Below, piece after piece: positions 15,261 through 26,218 of a stretch of DNA of 64,000 nucleotides. Where the stretch lies: the NCBI GenBank assembly GCA_024280885.1, contig JAJRPF010000020.1, positions 150,697 to 214,696 of the forward strand. Reading direction: 5' to 3'. The DNA is from Planctomycetota bacterium. Lineage in GTDB: Bacteria > Planctomycetota > JAJSAM01 > JAJVHW01. The notes under the pieces were generated by a model. It was not told the origin of the DNA. It saw nothing but the letters and a program-made list of their open reading frames with translations, and searched no databases. Every line of letters begins with the position of its first letter. The first letter of the stretch is position 1. A program made the position numbers and the translations under genes.

Positions 15261-16946
15261 ATGGCCGACCACAGCACAGCCTCGTTGAACCTCGATTTTC
15301 AGCGCCACCCGGACACGTACTTGCACTGGAACTTCAGCATCGACGGTGACATCGCGCGGCTTGCGATGAACGTGCAGGAGGACAAGCCGCTTGCGCCCGG
15401 CAACGTCCTCAAGCTGAACTCGTACGATCTCGGCGTGGACATGGAACTGTCCGACGCCTATCAGCGGCTGCGTTTCGAGCATCCCGAGGTGCGCTGCGTG
15501 ATCGTCGAGGGCGCTCTGCCGCGCGTCTTCTGCGCCGGGGCGAATATCCCGATGCTGCGGGGCTCGACCCATTCGTTCAAGGTGAACTTCTGCAAGTACA
15601 CGAACGAGACGCGTCTCTACATCGAAGATGCTTCGGAGAACTCCGGGCTACGCACCCTCTGCGCCGTCAACGGGACGGCCTCGGGCGGCGGCTACGAACT
15701 CGCACTGGCTGCCGACTGGATCGTGTTGCCCGAAGACGGGAACACGGCCGTGTCGTTCCCTGAGGTGCCTCTTCTCGGCGTGCTTCCGGGCACCGGTGGC
15801 CTCACCCGCCTTGTTGACAAGCGCATGATCCGGCGCGACCTCGCCGATGTCTTCTCCACTCTCGCCGAGGGCATCAAGGGCAAGCGCGCAGAGAAGTGGA
15901 ACCTCGTTGACGAGGTTGTTCCAGCCTCGCAATTCGCCGAGGCGGTCGATCGACGCGCGCGCATCCTCGCGGACGAGTCGGCAGGGCAGCGCCCGGATCG
16001 CGAGGCGCCGGGTGTCGTTCTGCCGCGGATCGAGCACGAGCGCCAGGACGATACGTACACGTGGAAGTACGTCACGCTGACCGTCGATCGCGCAGCGCGC
16101 GTCGCCGAGCTCGAAGTGCGCGGTCCCGAGAGCGCGCCGACGTCGCTGGCCGCGATCCGCGAGCAGGCGGCCGACTGGTGGGCGCTGCGGTGCTTTCGCG
16201 AACTCGATCAGGCGCTGCTGCAACTGCGCTTCAACCTCCTCGACGTCGGGCTGATCGTGATCCGCACGAAGGGCGATCCCGACAAGGTCGTCAACACGGA
16301 CTCGATGCTCGCCGAGCACACGTCGGATTGGTTTGTGAGCGAGGTGCGGCACCAGATCAAGCGCGTCCTGAAGCGTCTCGATCTGACCGCACGCAGCCTT
16401 TTCGCTGTCGTCGAGCCCGGAAACTGCTTCGCGGGTTCGCTTTTCGAGCTCTGCCTCGCCGCCGACCGCATCTACATGCTCGACGATCAGGACATGGACG
16501 ACGACGAGGTGCCCGTCCGGAATTCGCTGCGGCTCTCCGAGATGAACGGCGGCTCGTACCCGATGTCGAATGGCCTCTCACGGCTCGAGACGCGCTTCCT
16601 CGCGGACCCCGCTCTCGTCGGCGCCGCGCTCTCGTTCGCCGGATCGATCGACGCCGAGACCGCGCTCGAAGCGGGGCTCGTGACGTACGCGCCAGATGAC
16701 ATCGACTGGGAGGACGAGGTGCGGATCGCCATCGAAGAGCGCGCCAGCCTTTCGCCTGACGCTCTCACCGGGATGGAGGCGAGCCTGCGCTTTGCCGGTC
16801 CCGAGACCATGGAGACCAAGATCTTCGGGCGACTCTCCGCCTGGCAGAACTGGATCTTCCAGCGGCCGAACGCCACCGGCGAGCGCGGCGCCCTGACGTG
16901 CTACGGCCAGCCTCAGATGCCCGTCTTCGACTACACGCGCACGTAA
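15261..16946 (+). CDS. boxC: Benzoyl-CoA-dihydrodiol lyase (2,3-epoxybenzoyl-CoA dihydrolase)
   Basis: BoxC opens the ring of 2,3-epoxy-2,3-dihydrobenzoyl-CoA hydrolytically in the aerobic benzoyl-CoA pathway, giving 3,4-dehydroadipyl-CoA semialdehyde and formate. The 561-residue protein (usual size ~555) contains two enoyl-CoA hydratase/crotonase-like halves. The N-terminal half shows RVFCAGANIPML and NGTASGGGYELALAAD; the second has NCFAGSLFELCLAADRIYM. A GGAGAG site precedes the ATG at 15261; the open frame extends further upstream but lacks a good start. boxB follows 73 bp downstream in the same direction, and boxR lies divergently upstream. Confidence 0.95.
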   Translation: MADHSTASLNLDFQRHPDTYLHWNFSIDGDIARLAMNVQEDKPLAPGNVLKLNSYDLGVDMELSDAYQRLRFEHPEVRCVIVEGALPRVFCAGANIPMLRGSTHSFKVNFCKYTNETRLYIEDASENSGLRTLCAVNGTASGGGYELALAADWIVLPEDGNTAVSFPEVPLLGVLPGTGGLTRLVDKRMIRRDLADVFSTLAEGIKGKRAEKWNLVDEVVPASQFAEAVDRRARILADESAGQRPDREAPGVVLPRIEHERQDDTYTWKYVTLTVDRAARVAELEVRGPESAPTSLAAIREQAADWWALRCFRELDQALLQLRFNLLDVGLIVIRTKGDPDKVVNTDSMLAEHTSDWFVSEVRHQIKRVLKRLDLTARSLFAVVEPGNCFAGSLFELCLAADRIYMLDDQDMDDDEVPVRNSLRLSEMNGGSYPMSNGLSRLETRFLADPALVGAALSFAGSIDAETALEAGLVTYAPDDIDWEDEVRIAIEERASLSPDALTGMEASLRFAGPETMETKIFGRLSAWQNWIFQRPNATGERGALTCYGQPQMPVFDYTRT

Positions 16947-17019
16947 CCACCGCGTCCGACCACGAATCCAACCGCCGACCACCGACCACGAACCAGACCG
17001 CCCAGCCAGGAGGTAGCCC

Positions 17020-18465
17020 ATGTCCATCGCCGATCTCTCCGGGAAGATCCCCAACAACGTCGACATCAAGTCAGATCGCCGTCTGCAGCGCGCGCTCGAG
17101 AGCTGGCAGCCGAAGTTCATCGACTGGTGGAAGGAGATGGGGCCCGAGGGCTTTCAGGCCGACGAGATCTACCTGCGCACGGCGATCAGCGTGGACCGTG
17201 ACGGTTGGGCGAATTTCGGCCACGTCACCATGCCCGAGTATCGCTGGGGCATCTTCCTCTCGGATCGCGTCGGCGACCGGACGATCCCCTTCGGCGATCA
17301 CATGGGCGAGCCGGCGTGGCAGACCGTCCCCGGCGAGTACCGCAACATGCTGCGGCGCATCATTGTCACGCAGGCCGACACCGAGCCGGCATCGGTCGAG
17401 CAGCAGCGCCTGCTCGGGCAGACGGCGCCCTCGCTCTACGACATGCGCAACCTCTTCCAGGTCAACGTCGAGGAGGGCCGCCACCTCTGGGCGATGGTCT
17501 ATCTCCTCCAGACGTACTTCGGTCGCGACGGTCGTGAAGAGGCGGACGATCTGCTCCAGCGTCGTTCGGGTAACGCGGACAAGCCGCGCATCCTGACGAC
17601 GTTCAACGACCCGGTCGAGGAGTGGCTCTCGTTCTTCATGTTCACGACGTTCACGGACCGTGACGGCAAATTCCAACTGCAGGCGCTGGCGCAATCTGGC
17701 TTCGACCCGCTCTCGCGCACGTGCCGTTTCATGCTGACCGAGGAAGCGCACCATATGTTCGTCGGCGAGACGGGCATTCAGCGCGTCATCCAGCGGACAT
17801 GCGAGGTCATGGCCGAGGTCGGCCCGGATGTCGCCGCCGTTCGCGCCGCCGGCGCGGTTGATCTCGAGACGATTCAGAAGTACCTCAACCTCTGGTTCTC
17901 GTCGTCAGTGGACCTCTTCGGCGGCGAGCGCTCCAGTAACGCGGCGACGTTCTTCGCGACCGGCCTGAAGGGCCGTTACATGGAGGAGCAGAACTACACC
18001 GACCACGTCGCATTGGAGGGGCATTACGACCTGCCGATCGTGCGTGGGGACCGCCTCAGCAGCGAAGAGGTGCCGCTCCGCAACGCGATGAACGAGATCC
18101 TGCGCGACGACTACGTGGACGACTGCGAGAACACGGTGCGCCGCTGGAACAAGGTGCTCGAGAAGGCGGGTCGCAGCGAGCGGCTTTATCTCGCGAACCG
18201 ACGCTTTAACCGGCGCGTCGGCGAGTACGCGTCCGGAGAGTTCGGCGAGGTGCGCTTCAACCCGCAGGGCGAGCTGATTTCGGAGCACGAGTGGACTTCG
18301 AGCTCGGCGCAGTGGCTGCCGTCGCAGGCTGACCAGGATTTTGTCAAGAGCCTGATGCACCCGGTCACCGAGCCTGGCAAGATCGCAGGTTGGATCGCGC
18401 CGCCGAAGAAGGGCATCAACAAGCAGGACTTCGAATACGAGTACGTCCGCCACCCGGAGTCGTAG
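17020..18465 (+). CDS. boxB: Benzoyl-CoA 2,3-epoxidase, oxygenase subunit BoxB
   Basis: BoxB is the diiron oxygenase that forms 2,3-epoxybenzoyl-CoA, taking electrons from the reductase BoxA. At 481 residues it is full length. Two iron-binding ExxH motifs are visible, EEGRH (151-155) and TEEAHH (240-245), in the expected spacing. An AGGAGG site lies just before the ATG. The gene follows boxC in an operon and ends with a strong hairpin. No boxA-like reductase gene occurs in the window, so electrons must come from a protein encoded elsewhere or from a substitute. Confidence 0.95.
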   Translation: MSIADLSGKIPNNVDIKSDRRLQRALESWQPKFIDWWKEMGPEGFQADEIYLRTAISVDRDGWANFGHVTMPEYRWGIFLSDRVGDRTIPFGDHMGEPAWQTVPGEYRNMLRRIIVTQADTEPASVEQQRLLGQTAPSLYDMRNLFQVNVEEGRHLWAMVYLLQTYFGRDGREEADDLLQRRSGNADKPRILTTFNDPVEEWLSFFMFTTFTDRDGKFQLQALAQSGFDPLSRTCRFMLTEEAHHMFVGETGIQRVIQRTCEVMAEVGPDVAAVRAAGAVDLETIQKYLNLWFSSSVDLFGGERSSNAATFFATGLKGRYMEEQNYTDHVALEGHYDLPIVRGDRLSSEEVPLRNAMNEILRDDYVDDCENTVRRWNKVLEKAGRSERLYLANRRFNRRVGEYASGEFGEVRFNPQGELISEHEWTSSSAQWLPSQADQDFVKSLMHPVTEPGKIAGWIAPPKKGINKQDFEYEYVRHPES

Positions 18466-18512
18466 TTCGACGCTCGGGCTCGGAGCCCGGGTTCGGCGCC
18501 CGGGTTGCAGAG

Positions 18513-18545
18513 GAGGGGCCGGACGTCATAGGCGTCCGGCCCCTC
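18513..18545 (+). terminator. Hairpin terminator after boxB
   Basis: GAGGGGCCGGACG (18513-18525) and CGTCCGGCCCCTC (18533-18545) form a perfect 13-bp stem with a 7-base loop, 47 bp past the boxB stop. It separates the box operon from the ccm operon. Confidence 0.8.
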
Positions 18546-18606
18546 TCGATCGCGGAGCTTCGCGGGCACTCCGAGTCGTATCCGGCGCGGCACGGAGGTC
18601 GGTAAC

Positions 18607-18649
18607 GGTGATCCAAGTCACCGGGTTCGCGGCAGCCATCGCATAGAAT
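18607..18649 (+). promoter_or_regulatory. ccm operon promoter with a CRP/FNR-like dyad
   Basis: GGTGA-TCCAAG-TCACC (18607-18622) is a near-perfect dyad with CRP/FNR geometry. A -10-like TAGAAT lies at 18644-18649, which puts the likely start near 18656 and the dyad centre at about -41.5, the classic class II activator position. The -35 region is replaced by the dyad. The next gene is ccmE (18707). Similar dyads precede hemE and lie in the nrdJ leader. Confidence 0.6.
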
Positions 18650-18706
18650 CGTGATCACAGTCGCAAGAGGGGCCCGCCGGTCCCGGGTGGCTGAAGGAGT
18701 CTTTCG

Positions 18707-19219
18707 ATGAAGGTCGTGATCCCTTTCCTGCTCATCCTTTCTGGCCTGATCGGCCTCATTGCCATGGGCGTCATGCAAGGTGGCATCCCCGAACTGCAGG
18801 TCAGTGAACTCACTTCTGGCGAGTTCGATGGCCGCGTCGTGAAGGTGCACGGGTTCCTGAAGACCATCGAGTCGAATACCCGTCCTTTGCGCTTCACCGT
18901 GCGCGACAAGTTGGATCCTGAGATCGTGATCGCGGTCACCTGCGACAAGACGAAGCCCGACACGTTCCAGGAGGAGTACGACGTGGCCGTCGAGGGCGTC
19001 TGGAATGCTGAGACCGCGAGCTTCGAGGCGGAGCACATCTACACGAAGTGTCCGTCGAAGTACGAGGCCGAGGCGAAGGAAGGTCTTGGTGCGCCACCCG
19101 CACGATTGCCGCAGTACCGTGGGAGCGGGAGTGGTGGCGGAACCGACGACGAAGCGCGTGACGAAGCCAGCCAGGTGACCACGCAGAAGGCCGCTCCCGA
19201 GCCGGTCAGTTCCGACTAG
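18707..19219 (+). CDS. ccmE: Cytochrome c maturation heme chaperone CcmE, CxxxY variant
   Basis: CcmE carries heme covalently in the periplasm and hands it to CcmF for attachment to apocytochrome c. The 170-residue protein has one N-terminal membrane anchor (about 3-22) and the OB-fold beta barrel (about 28-112). The usual heme-binding HxxxY is replaced by Cys115-P-S-K-Tyr119. This C-type CcmE is known from System I* in Desulfovibrio and some archaea, where the cysteine binds heme. The C-terminus is a Gly/Ser/Asp-rich tail. First gene of the ccm operon; ccmF starts 13 bp downstream. Confidence 0.93.
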   Translation: MKVVIPFLLILSGLIGLIAMGVMQGGIPELQVSELTSGEFDGRVVKVHGFLKTIESNTRPLRFTVRDKLDPEIVIAVTCDKTKPDTFQEEYDVAVEGVWNAETASFEAEHIYTKCPSKYEAEAKEGLGAPPARLPQYRGSGSGGGTDDEARDEASQVTTQKAAPEPVSSD

Positions 19220-19232
19220 TCCGGATACCACC

Positions 19233-21345
<2,113 letters not shown>

Positions 21346-21356
<11 letters not shown>

Positions 21357-21894
21357 CGTACTTGCTCTCGTCTTGCTCGTCGTGGGCGCCCTCGCGGGAC
21401 TCGTCGGAACGCTCGCGCTCGACGCGTCGGTCGTGTTCGCGCAGGACGACGGACACGATCATGGTCAGGGCACGAAGATCGTGCTCGAAGACCTCTCCAT
21501 CGAGGATCGGCAGCGTGCCCGACGCGTCTGGTCGCATGTCATCTGCTCGTGCCCGCGCGAGAATTGGTCGAAGACGCTCGCGAACTGTCCCGACGGATGC
21601 TCGGACCGGCAGAAGCAGGTGATCCTGATGCAGATTGAGGATGGTCTCTCCGACGAGCAAATCCTCGCGGAGCAGGTGACGCAGTGGGGCACGAAGGTCA
21701 TGGCGAAGCCCGACGACGCGTTGACGTACGCGCTGCCGATCGTCTTCCTGTTCGGATGCATGGGAGTGGCGGGGTTGGTGCTGCTGAGCTGGCGCCGCAA
21801 GGCCGCCGCGGCGCGGGCTTCACATCACATGGACGTGCTTCCGGATGCGGACGAGCTCTCCGCCGTGGAGCTCGAACTCAAGGAGCTGCGCTGA
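21346..21894 (+). CDS. CcmH-like thiol-redox protein with an unusual cysteine pattern
   Basis: The protein has a signal/anchor helix, a ~110-residue periplasmic domain and a C-terminal membrane helix (ALPIVFLFGCMGVAGLVLLSW), as CcmH does. CcmH normally reduces apocytochrome thiols through LRCxxC. Here the motif is ICSCP (Cys67, Cys69), with two further cysteines in NCPDGC (81 and 85). The helical part MQIEDGLSDEQILAEQV matches CcmH's GxSDEEI helices. The TTG at 21346 has a GAAGGTGGG site, giving 182 residues and overlapping ccmF by 11 bp. True System I* clusters are reported to lack CcmH, so this may be a divergent replacement. Confidence 0.8.
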
Positions 21895-21895
21895 G

Positions 21896-22210
21896 ATGAT
21901 CTGGACTCTCATTCTCGTCGTTGTCGTGCTCGGCGTTGCCGCTGGCGTCCTGTTGCCCTTCCTGCGCCCGGGCGAGCCGTGGGAGACGCCGAACAAGGAA
22001 ACCGAACTCGATCGTCTCCTGGCCGAGAAGCAGCGCACGATGCGCACGCTCAAGGACCTCGATCAGGAGCGGCTTGCCGGTCTGATGAGCGAGAAGGACC
22101 ATGTGGAGGCGCGCGAGGAGTACCTCGAGCGCGCGGTCGAACTCAATCGCAAGATTGCCAGCCTGACCGGTGTCGATCCCACGCGCATGTCCGACGCAGT
22201 CGCATCATGA
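21896..22210 (+). CDS. CcmI N-terminal-domain-like membrane protein
   Basis: A 104-residue protein with one N-terminal membrane helix (IWTLILVVVVLGVAAGVLLPF) followed by a charged coiled coil containing LKDLDQERLAGLMSEKDHVEAREEYLERA. This resembles the membrane-proximal domain of CcmI, in which L-x-D-L-x-x-D...G-x-x-S-x-x-D is typical, without the TPR domain that binds apocytochrome. An AAGGAG site lies upstream. It starts 1 bp after the ccmH-like stop, and its stop overlaps the next start (ATGA). Its likely role is in the heme lyase complex; assignment is by motif and position. Confidence 0.7.
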   Translation: MIWTLILVVVVLGVAAGVLLPFLRPGEPWETPNKETELDRLLAEKQRTMRTLKDLDQERLAGLMSEKDHVEAREEYLERAVELNRKIASLTGVDPTRMSDAVAS

Positions 22211-23751
22211 AGATACACGCTCTCTCGCTGATCCTCGTTCTCGGTCTTGCGTCCCTGGCGGCGCCAGCCTTCGGCCAGGACGCGGCAGACGCTGCGAGTA
22301 GCGGCGACGCTGTGCAGCCAGCAGCTCAGCCGGAAGCGCAGCCATGGCGCTTCGAGGCGCGCGCGCTCAATATGACCGAGATGATCAACGAGGCGCGCGG
22401 CGGCAACGCCGTCGGCGCGCCCGTGCCGCTTGCCAACGTCGACGTCGATGTCACCGTCGATGTGCCCGGCGGCGGCGACGTGACGATGACGACGCGCACT
22501 GACGAGCGAGGTACGTTCGTCCTCGCGGGCGCAGAACCAGCCGCTGGCGCCACGCTCATGTTCTGGGTCGGCGGTCAGCAACTCGGTGCCGAGAAGGCGG
22601 GCTTTCTCGGACGTCCCGTGCATCTCTCCGACGCGGCACCGGCACCCGTCGTGGACTTCTATGAGGTCGCCCGCGACAGCCACGACATCGTGCTGACGCA
22701 GGTGATCCACGTCGTCTCCGTCGTCAATCTCGACTTCGACGACCCCGACGGCCCGAAGGAGATCATGTATCGCAACACCGCGATGCTCGAGAACCGCGGG
22801 CCGCGCGTTTGGATCGGCGACCCTGAAGATGACGATGGCATCACGTACGCCGTGGAGACGCCGGATGGCTTCGAGTTGCGCAACGCCACCGTGGACAACC
22901 AGCGCGTCCCGACACCGAAGGAGAGCGTGGGGCACTCTGGCGGGACCGGCTTCGCGTACCGCGCGCCGATCTTCCCGTCGCTCGACGGTGGGACGGTTTT
23001 CCAGGTGATGCTTGCCGCACCCTACGAGAAGGGGCGCGAGTACGACGCGTCGTGGCACTCCGAGTTTGCCGTGGCGCGCTACATGCTCAACATCCAAGAC
23101 GATGCGTTCACGTACCTGCCGCCGAGCGGCGCTGACACGGGCAACGGTCTTGCCGATGGCGGCATGAACCCGCCCATGGGGAATACGAAGGTCATCACGC
23201 ACATGTGGGGACTCAGCTCGGTCCCGCAGCACGGCAATCTCTCCGTGAAGTTCCTGGCCGGGCGGCCCTTCCCGTGGCGCGCTGTCGCGTCGGTCGGTGC
23301 GATGGTGCTTCTCGCGCTCGGTGCCGGGGCTCTCGGCCTTGCGGCTTCGCGTGCGGGGCAGCGCAACGCGCGTGAGGTTGCCGTCGCCGAGGCGCACGTG
23401 AGAGTTCCTTCCAGCGCCGCTGCCCGCGAGCGGGAACTCGACCTTCTCGACCGACGTTTGCGGCGCGGGGAGATCACCTCCGTCGAACACAAGATTCGCC
23501 GCGCCGCCATCGACGGGGCCGCTGCGGCGGAGAATGCTGCAGTTCCCGCGACGCCGCTCTCGGTGAAGCCCGCGGTGAAGCCCGCGGTGAAGCCCGCGGT
23601 GAAGCCGTCGAAGAGGCGTGCGGCGAATACTGCATTGCTTACCGATGTCGAGGCGATCGCCTCCCGTTCCGCCGACGCGGACGAGGCGCAGTTGCGCTCC
23701 GACGTCGCGACCCTGGCGCGCGCCGTCCGGGAGCTTTTCGAACGACAATGA
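22207..23751 (+). CDS. Unknown envelope protein embedded in the ccm operon
   Basis: The 514-residue protein starts by ATGA overlap with the previous gene and ends by overlap with ccmA, so it is certainly co-transcribed with the cytochrome c maturation genes. It has a signal peptide (MKIHALSLILVLGLASLAAPAFG), a beta-rich periplasmic region of ~370 residues with a carboxypeptidase-regulatory-like start (VPLANVDVDVTVDVPGGG), a membrane helix (VASVGAMVLLALGAGALGLA), a charged cytoplasmic stretch (ERELDLLDRRLRRGEI), VKPA repeats and a helical end. I know of no such gene in standard ccm sets. A helper in heme or apocytochrome handling is possible. Confidence 0.8.
   Translation: MKIHALSLILVLGLASLAAPAFGQDAADAASSGDAVQPAAQPEAQPWRFEARALNMTEMINEARGGNAVGAPVPLANVDVDVTVDVPGGGDVTMTTRTDERGTFVLAGAEPAAGATLMFWVGGQQLGAEKAGFLGRPVHLSDAAPAPVVDFYEVARDSHDIVLTQVIHVVSVVNLDFDDPDGPKEIMYRNTAMLENRGPRVWIGDPEDDDGITYAVETPDGFELRNATVDNQRVPTPKESVGHSGGTGFAYRAPIFPSLDGGTVFQVMLAAPYEKGREYDASWHSEFAVARYMLNIQDDAFTYLPPSGADTGNGLADGGMNPPMGNTKVITHMWGLSSVPQHGNLSVKFLAGRPFPWRAVASVGAMVLLALGAGALGLAASRAGQRNAREVAVAEAHVRVPSSAAARERELDLLDRRLRRGEITSVEHKIRRAAIDGAAAAENAAVPATPLSVKPAVKPAVKPAVKPSKRRAANTALLTDVEAIASRSADADEAQLRSDVATLARAVRELFERQ
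23563..23610 (+). repeat. In-frame 12-bp tandem repeat encoding VKPA
   Basis: GTGAAGCCCGCG occurs three times in a row, followed by a fourth, altered unit GTGAAGCCGTCG. It encodes VKPAVKPAVKPAVKPS, a probable flexible basic linker before the C-terminal helix of the ccm-embedded envelope protein. Confidence 0.95.
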
Positions 23752-24437
23752 GCACGGCCGCGCTCCGGGTGCATAGCGTCTGGAAGCGCTTCGGCGCGCG
23801 CGACGCGCTGGCTGGTGTCTCGCTTGAGGCTCCGCGAGGGGCGTGCTTCGCGCTGCTCGGGCACAATGGGTCCGGCAAGACGACTCTCCTGCGCATTCTC
23901 TCGACGCTCTGGCAGCCGACCGAGGGCGACATCGAGGTGCTGGGATACTCCCTCGCAAAGGACGCGTCGGCCATTCGCGCGCGGATCGGCGTCGTGCTGG
24001 ATCGCCATCTTCTGCCGCGCGACTTCTCGTTGCGCGACGGGCTGCGAATGTACGCGGATCTACACGCGGTTCCCGACGCGGCGGCGCGTATCGAGAGCCT
24101 GGCCGCACGGCTGGGTCTCGCACGCCGCTTGCGCGACCCGGTGCGCACGTTCTCGCGCGGCATGGGGCAGCGCGCGTCGATCTGTCGCGCGTTGCTCCAC
24201 GATCCGGAAGTGCTCCTGCTCGACGAACCGTTCACGGGGCTTGACGCTGCGGCGCTCGACGTGACCGAGTCCGTGATCGAGGAGATCAAGGCCGCCGGTC
24301 GCACCGTCGTACTCGTGACGCACGACCTCGAACGCGCTGCGCGCCTCGCGACGCACGCCGTCGTGCTCTCGAACGGCCGCAAGGTCTTCGAGGGCGACCC
24401 CGTCGCCGCGGCATCGGTCGCCGGGAGTGCGTCGTGA
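23748..24437 (+). CDS. ccmA: Heme exporter ABC ATPase CcmA
   Basis: The 229-residue ABC ATPase powers the CcmABCD complex that releases heme-loaded CcmE. Walker A GHNGSGKTT (38-46), the signature FSRGMGQR, Walker B VLLLDEP and the switch His in VLVTHD are all present. The ATG overlaps the previous stop (ATGA), and its own stop overlaps the ccmB GTG. The size is typical of CcmA. Confidence 0.94.
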   Translation: MSTAALRVHSVWKRFGARDALAGVSLEAPRGACFALLGHNGSGKTTLLRILSTLWQPTEGDIEVLGYSLAKDASAIRARIGVVLDRHLLPRDFSLRDGLRMYADLHAVPDAAARIESLAARLGLARRLRDPVRTFSRGMGQRASICRALLHDPEVLLLDEPFTGLDAAALDVTESVIEEIKAAGRTVVLVTHDLERAARLATHAVVLSNGRKVFEGDPVAAASVAGSAS

Positions 24438-25189
24438 GCAGCGGCCCGCAGTCTGGCCCGCAGTGCGGCGCATCACCGAGCGCCACATCACCGACCCAGT
24501 GGGGGGCGTATTGCGCACTCGTCCGCTGGGATTGGGTGCGCGAGATGAAGAAGAAGACGACGCTCATCAGCATGGGCGTGATGGGGCTCATCACCCTCTT
24601 CCTCTTCTCGTTCGCGATTCCCATCTCCTCGACCAAAGCCGAGATCCTGGAGGACACGCGCGCGGGCATCCTGTGGGTGACGTTTCTCTTCGCGGCCACG
24701 ATCGGTATCGACCGCGCGTTCCGCAACGACGCCGAGTCCGGGCTGCTCGAGGGATTGTTGCTCGCGCCCGTCGAGCGCATGACGCTCTACTTTGCCCGCG
24801 TCACCTCGACGCTGCTCTTCGTCGTCACGCTGCAGGGCTTTCTGTTCGTGCTCTTTCTCGTGCTCTTCAATCAGTCGATCTCGGGCGAGGGCCTCGTCGG
24901 CCTCATTGTGTCGGCGATCGCCACCGACGTCGGCTTCGTCACCATCGGCGTGCTGATCAGCGCCATGACCTGGTCGCTGCCGGGCGGCGACGTCATGCTG
25001 CGCATTCTCCTCTTCCCCATGCTTCTGCCCATCTTGAATGTCACGGTCGAGGTCGCGGATCGCGCCTTCGACGGACGCGCGCCCACGGCGCAACAACTTG
25101 GCATGCTCTTCGCCGTTGACGCCCTCTTCCTGGGCGCGGGGAGCCTGCTCTTCGAACATCTTGTGAACGACTCCGGAGGCAGCTCATGA
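24434..25189 (+). CDS. ccmB: Heme exporter membrane protein CcmB
   Basis: A 251-residue polytopic protein with six membrane helices. It is the CcmB partner of CcmA in the complex that works on CcmE. Family features include the cytoplasmic loop RAFRNDAESGLLEGLLLAPVER and LFPMLLPILNV. The GTG start overlaps the ccmA stop. The first ~25 residues (Ser/Pro/Gly-rich) are an extension, and translation could also begin further in. Confidence 0.92.
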   Translation: MSSGPQSGPQCGASPSATSPTQWGAYCALVRWDWVREMKKKTTLISMGVMGLITLFLFSFAIPISSTKAEILEDTRAGILWVTFLFAATIGIDRAFRNDAESGLLEGLLLAPVERMTLYFARVTSTLLFVVTLQGFLFVLFLVLFNQSISGEGLVGLIVSAIATDVGFVTIGVLISAMTWSLPGGDVMLRILLFPMLLPILNVTVEVADRAFDGRAPTAQQLGMLFAVDALFLGAGSLLFEHLVNDSGGSS

Positions 25190-25944
25190 GTCAGACGGCG
25201 GCGCACATCGCAGACGATTGGAACAAGGGGGCGATCCCTGGCATGACGGGGCCGTCGCGCGGCTTCGTCGCGCATGTCCTCGTGGCACTGACAGCTCTCT
25301 TCGGTCTGAACTGGCTCGTCGTCACGTACGTGCCGTTCGAGATCAAGATGATCGGGTCAAGCTATCTGATCTTCTTCTACCACTTCCCCGGCGCGATCAA
25401 CGGCGCGCTCTTCTACCTTGGACTCTTCGCGTTCAGCGTCGCGTATCTGCGTACGAAGAAGCCGGTGTGGGACAGACGTGCGCGGTCGGCGGCGGCGGTC
25501 GGCTTCCTCGCCAACATGGTGCTACTCGTCACCGGATCGACGTGGGCGAAGGCCGCGTGGAACGCGTGGTGGGTGTGGAGTGACCCGCGGCTGATGAGTG
25601 CCGCCGTCGCATCGCTCATCTTCCTCGGCTACCTGATGCTCCAGAGCGCGGTCGAGGAACCGGCGCGTCGCCGGCAGATCTCCGCCGTCTACGGCATCCT
25701 GGCATTCGTGAACATCCCGGTCGTCCACTTCTCGATCCAGTGGTTTGGGCAGACGAGCCATCCGATGAAATTTGACGCGATGTCGGCAGAGTCGATTGTG
25801 CATACGCGCTGGTATGCCGTCGCCGCGTTCCTCGTGCTCTACTCGGCGCTCTACCGCTGGCGCTACGACCGCACCACCCGCAACGAACGCGTCGAGGAAG
25901 CATTGAATCGCATCCGTCGCATCGAAGAGAGGACGCACGCATGA
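25186..25944 (+). CDS. ccmC: Heme-handling protein CcmC
   Basis: CcmC presents heme to CcmE. The 252-residue protein has six helices and a tryptophan-rich motif, TWAKAAWNAWWVWSDPRL, the WWD signature of the family. It also has conserved histidines around it (FFYHFPGAING and IPVVHFSIQWF). The ATG overlaps the ccmB stop, and the stop overlaps the next start. The C-terminus is a charged helix. Confidence 0.94.
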   Translation: MSQTAAHIADDWNKGAIPGMTGPSRGFVAHVLVALTALFGLNWLVVTYVPFEIKMIGSSYLIFFYHFPGAINGALFYLGLFAFSVAYLRTKKPVWDRRARSAAAVGFLANMVLLVTGSTWAKAAWNAWWVWSDPRLMSAAVASLIFLGYLMLQSAVEEPARRRQISAVYGILAFVNIPVVHFSIQWFGQTSHPMKFDAMSAESIVHTRWYAVAAFLVLYSALYRWRYDRTTRNERVEEALNRIRRIEERTHA

Positions 25945-26177
25945 GGAACCACGTCACCGCCGCCTTGCTCGTCCCGCTCTTCGCGGCGAGCGCTCTCGCC
26001 GAAGACGTCACACGCGTGGAAGTCGTCGTCGACGACTATCGCTGGGCGCTCTTCACCGCGTGCTCGGCTGTCTTCGTCGCGATTATCGTCTATCTGATCA
26101 TGACGCATCGCAGCGGAGCGAAGCTCGGCGAAGAGATCGCACACCTCGAAGCCCGGATCGTCGAACTGGAGGAGTAG
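25941..26177 (+). CDS. CcmD-like small membrane protein
   Basis: A 78-residue protein with an N-terminal hydrophobic segment ending in ASALA, a central membrane helix (WALFTACSAVFVAIIVYLIM) and a charged C-terminal helix. This is the size and shape of CcmD-type proteins, which stabilise the CcmABC-CcmE complex, although the N-terminal signal-like segment is unusual. It ends the ccm operon, converging with the adenosyltransferase gene 41 bp away. Confidence 0.7.
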   Translation: MRNHVTAALLVPLFAASALAEDVTRVEVVVDDYRWALFTACSAVFVAIIVYLIMTHRSGAKLGEEIAHLEARIVELEE

Positions 26178-26218
26178 GCGCTCCTCGGCAGTGCGATGCA
26201 TCTCAGGCCTTCAGCGTT

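Noticed and set aside
23563..23610. CRISPR-like tandem repeat
   Set aside because: Four contiguous 12-bp units without spacers inside a coding sequence; it is a coding microsatellite.
22063..24123. 686-codon antisense frame over the ccm-embedded gene and ccmA
   Set aside because: The sense strand encodes clear proteins with overlapping starts and stops; the antisense product has no motif.
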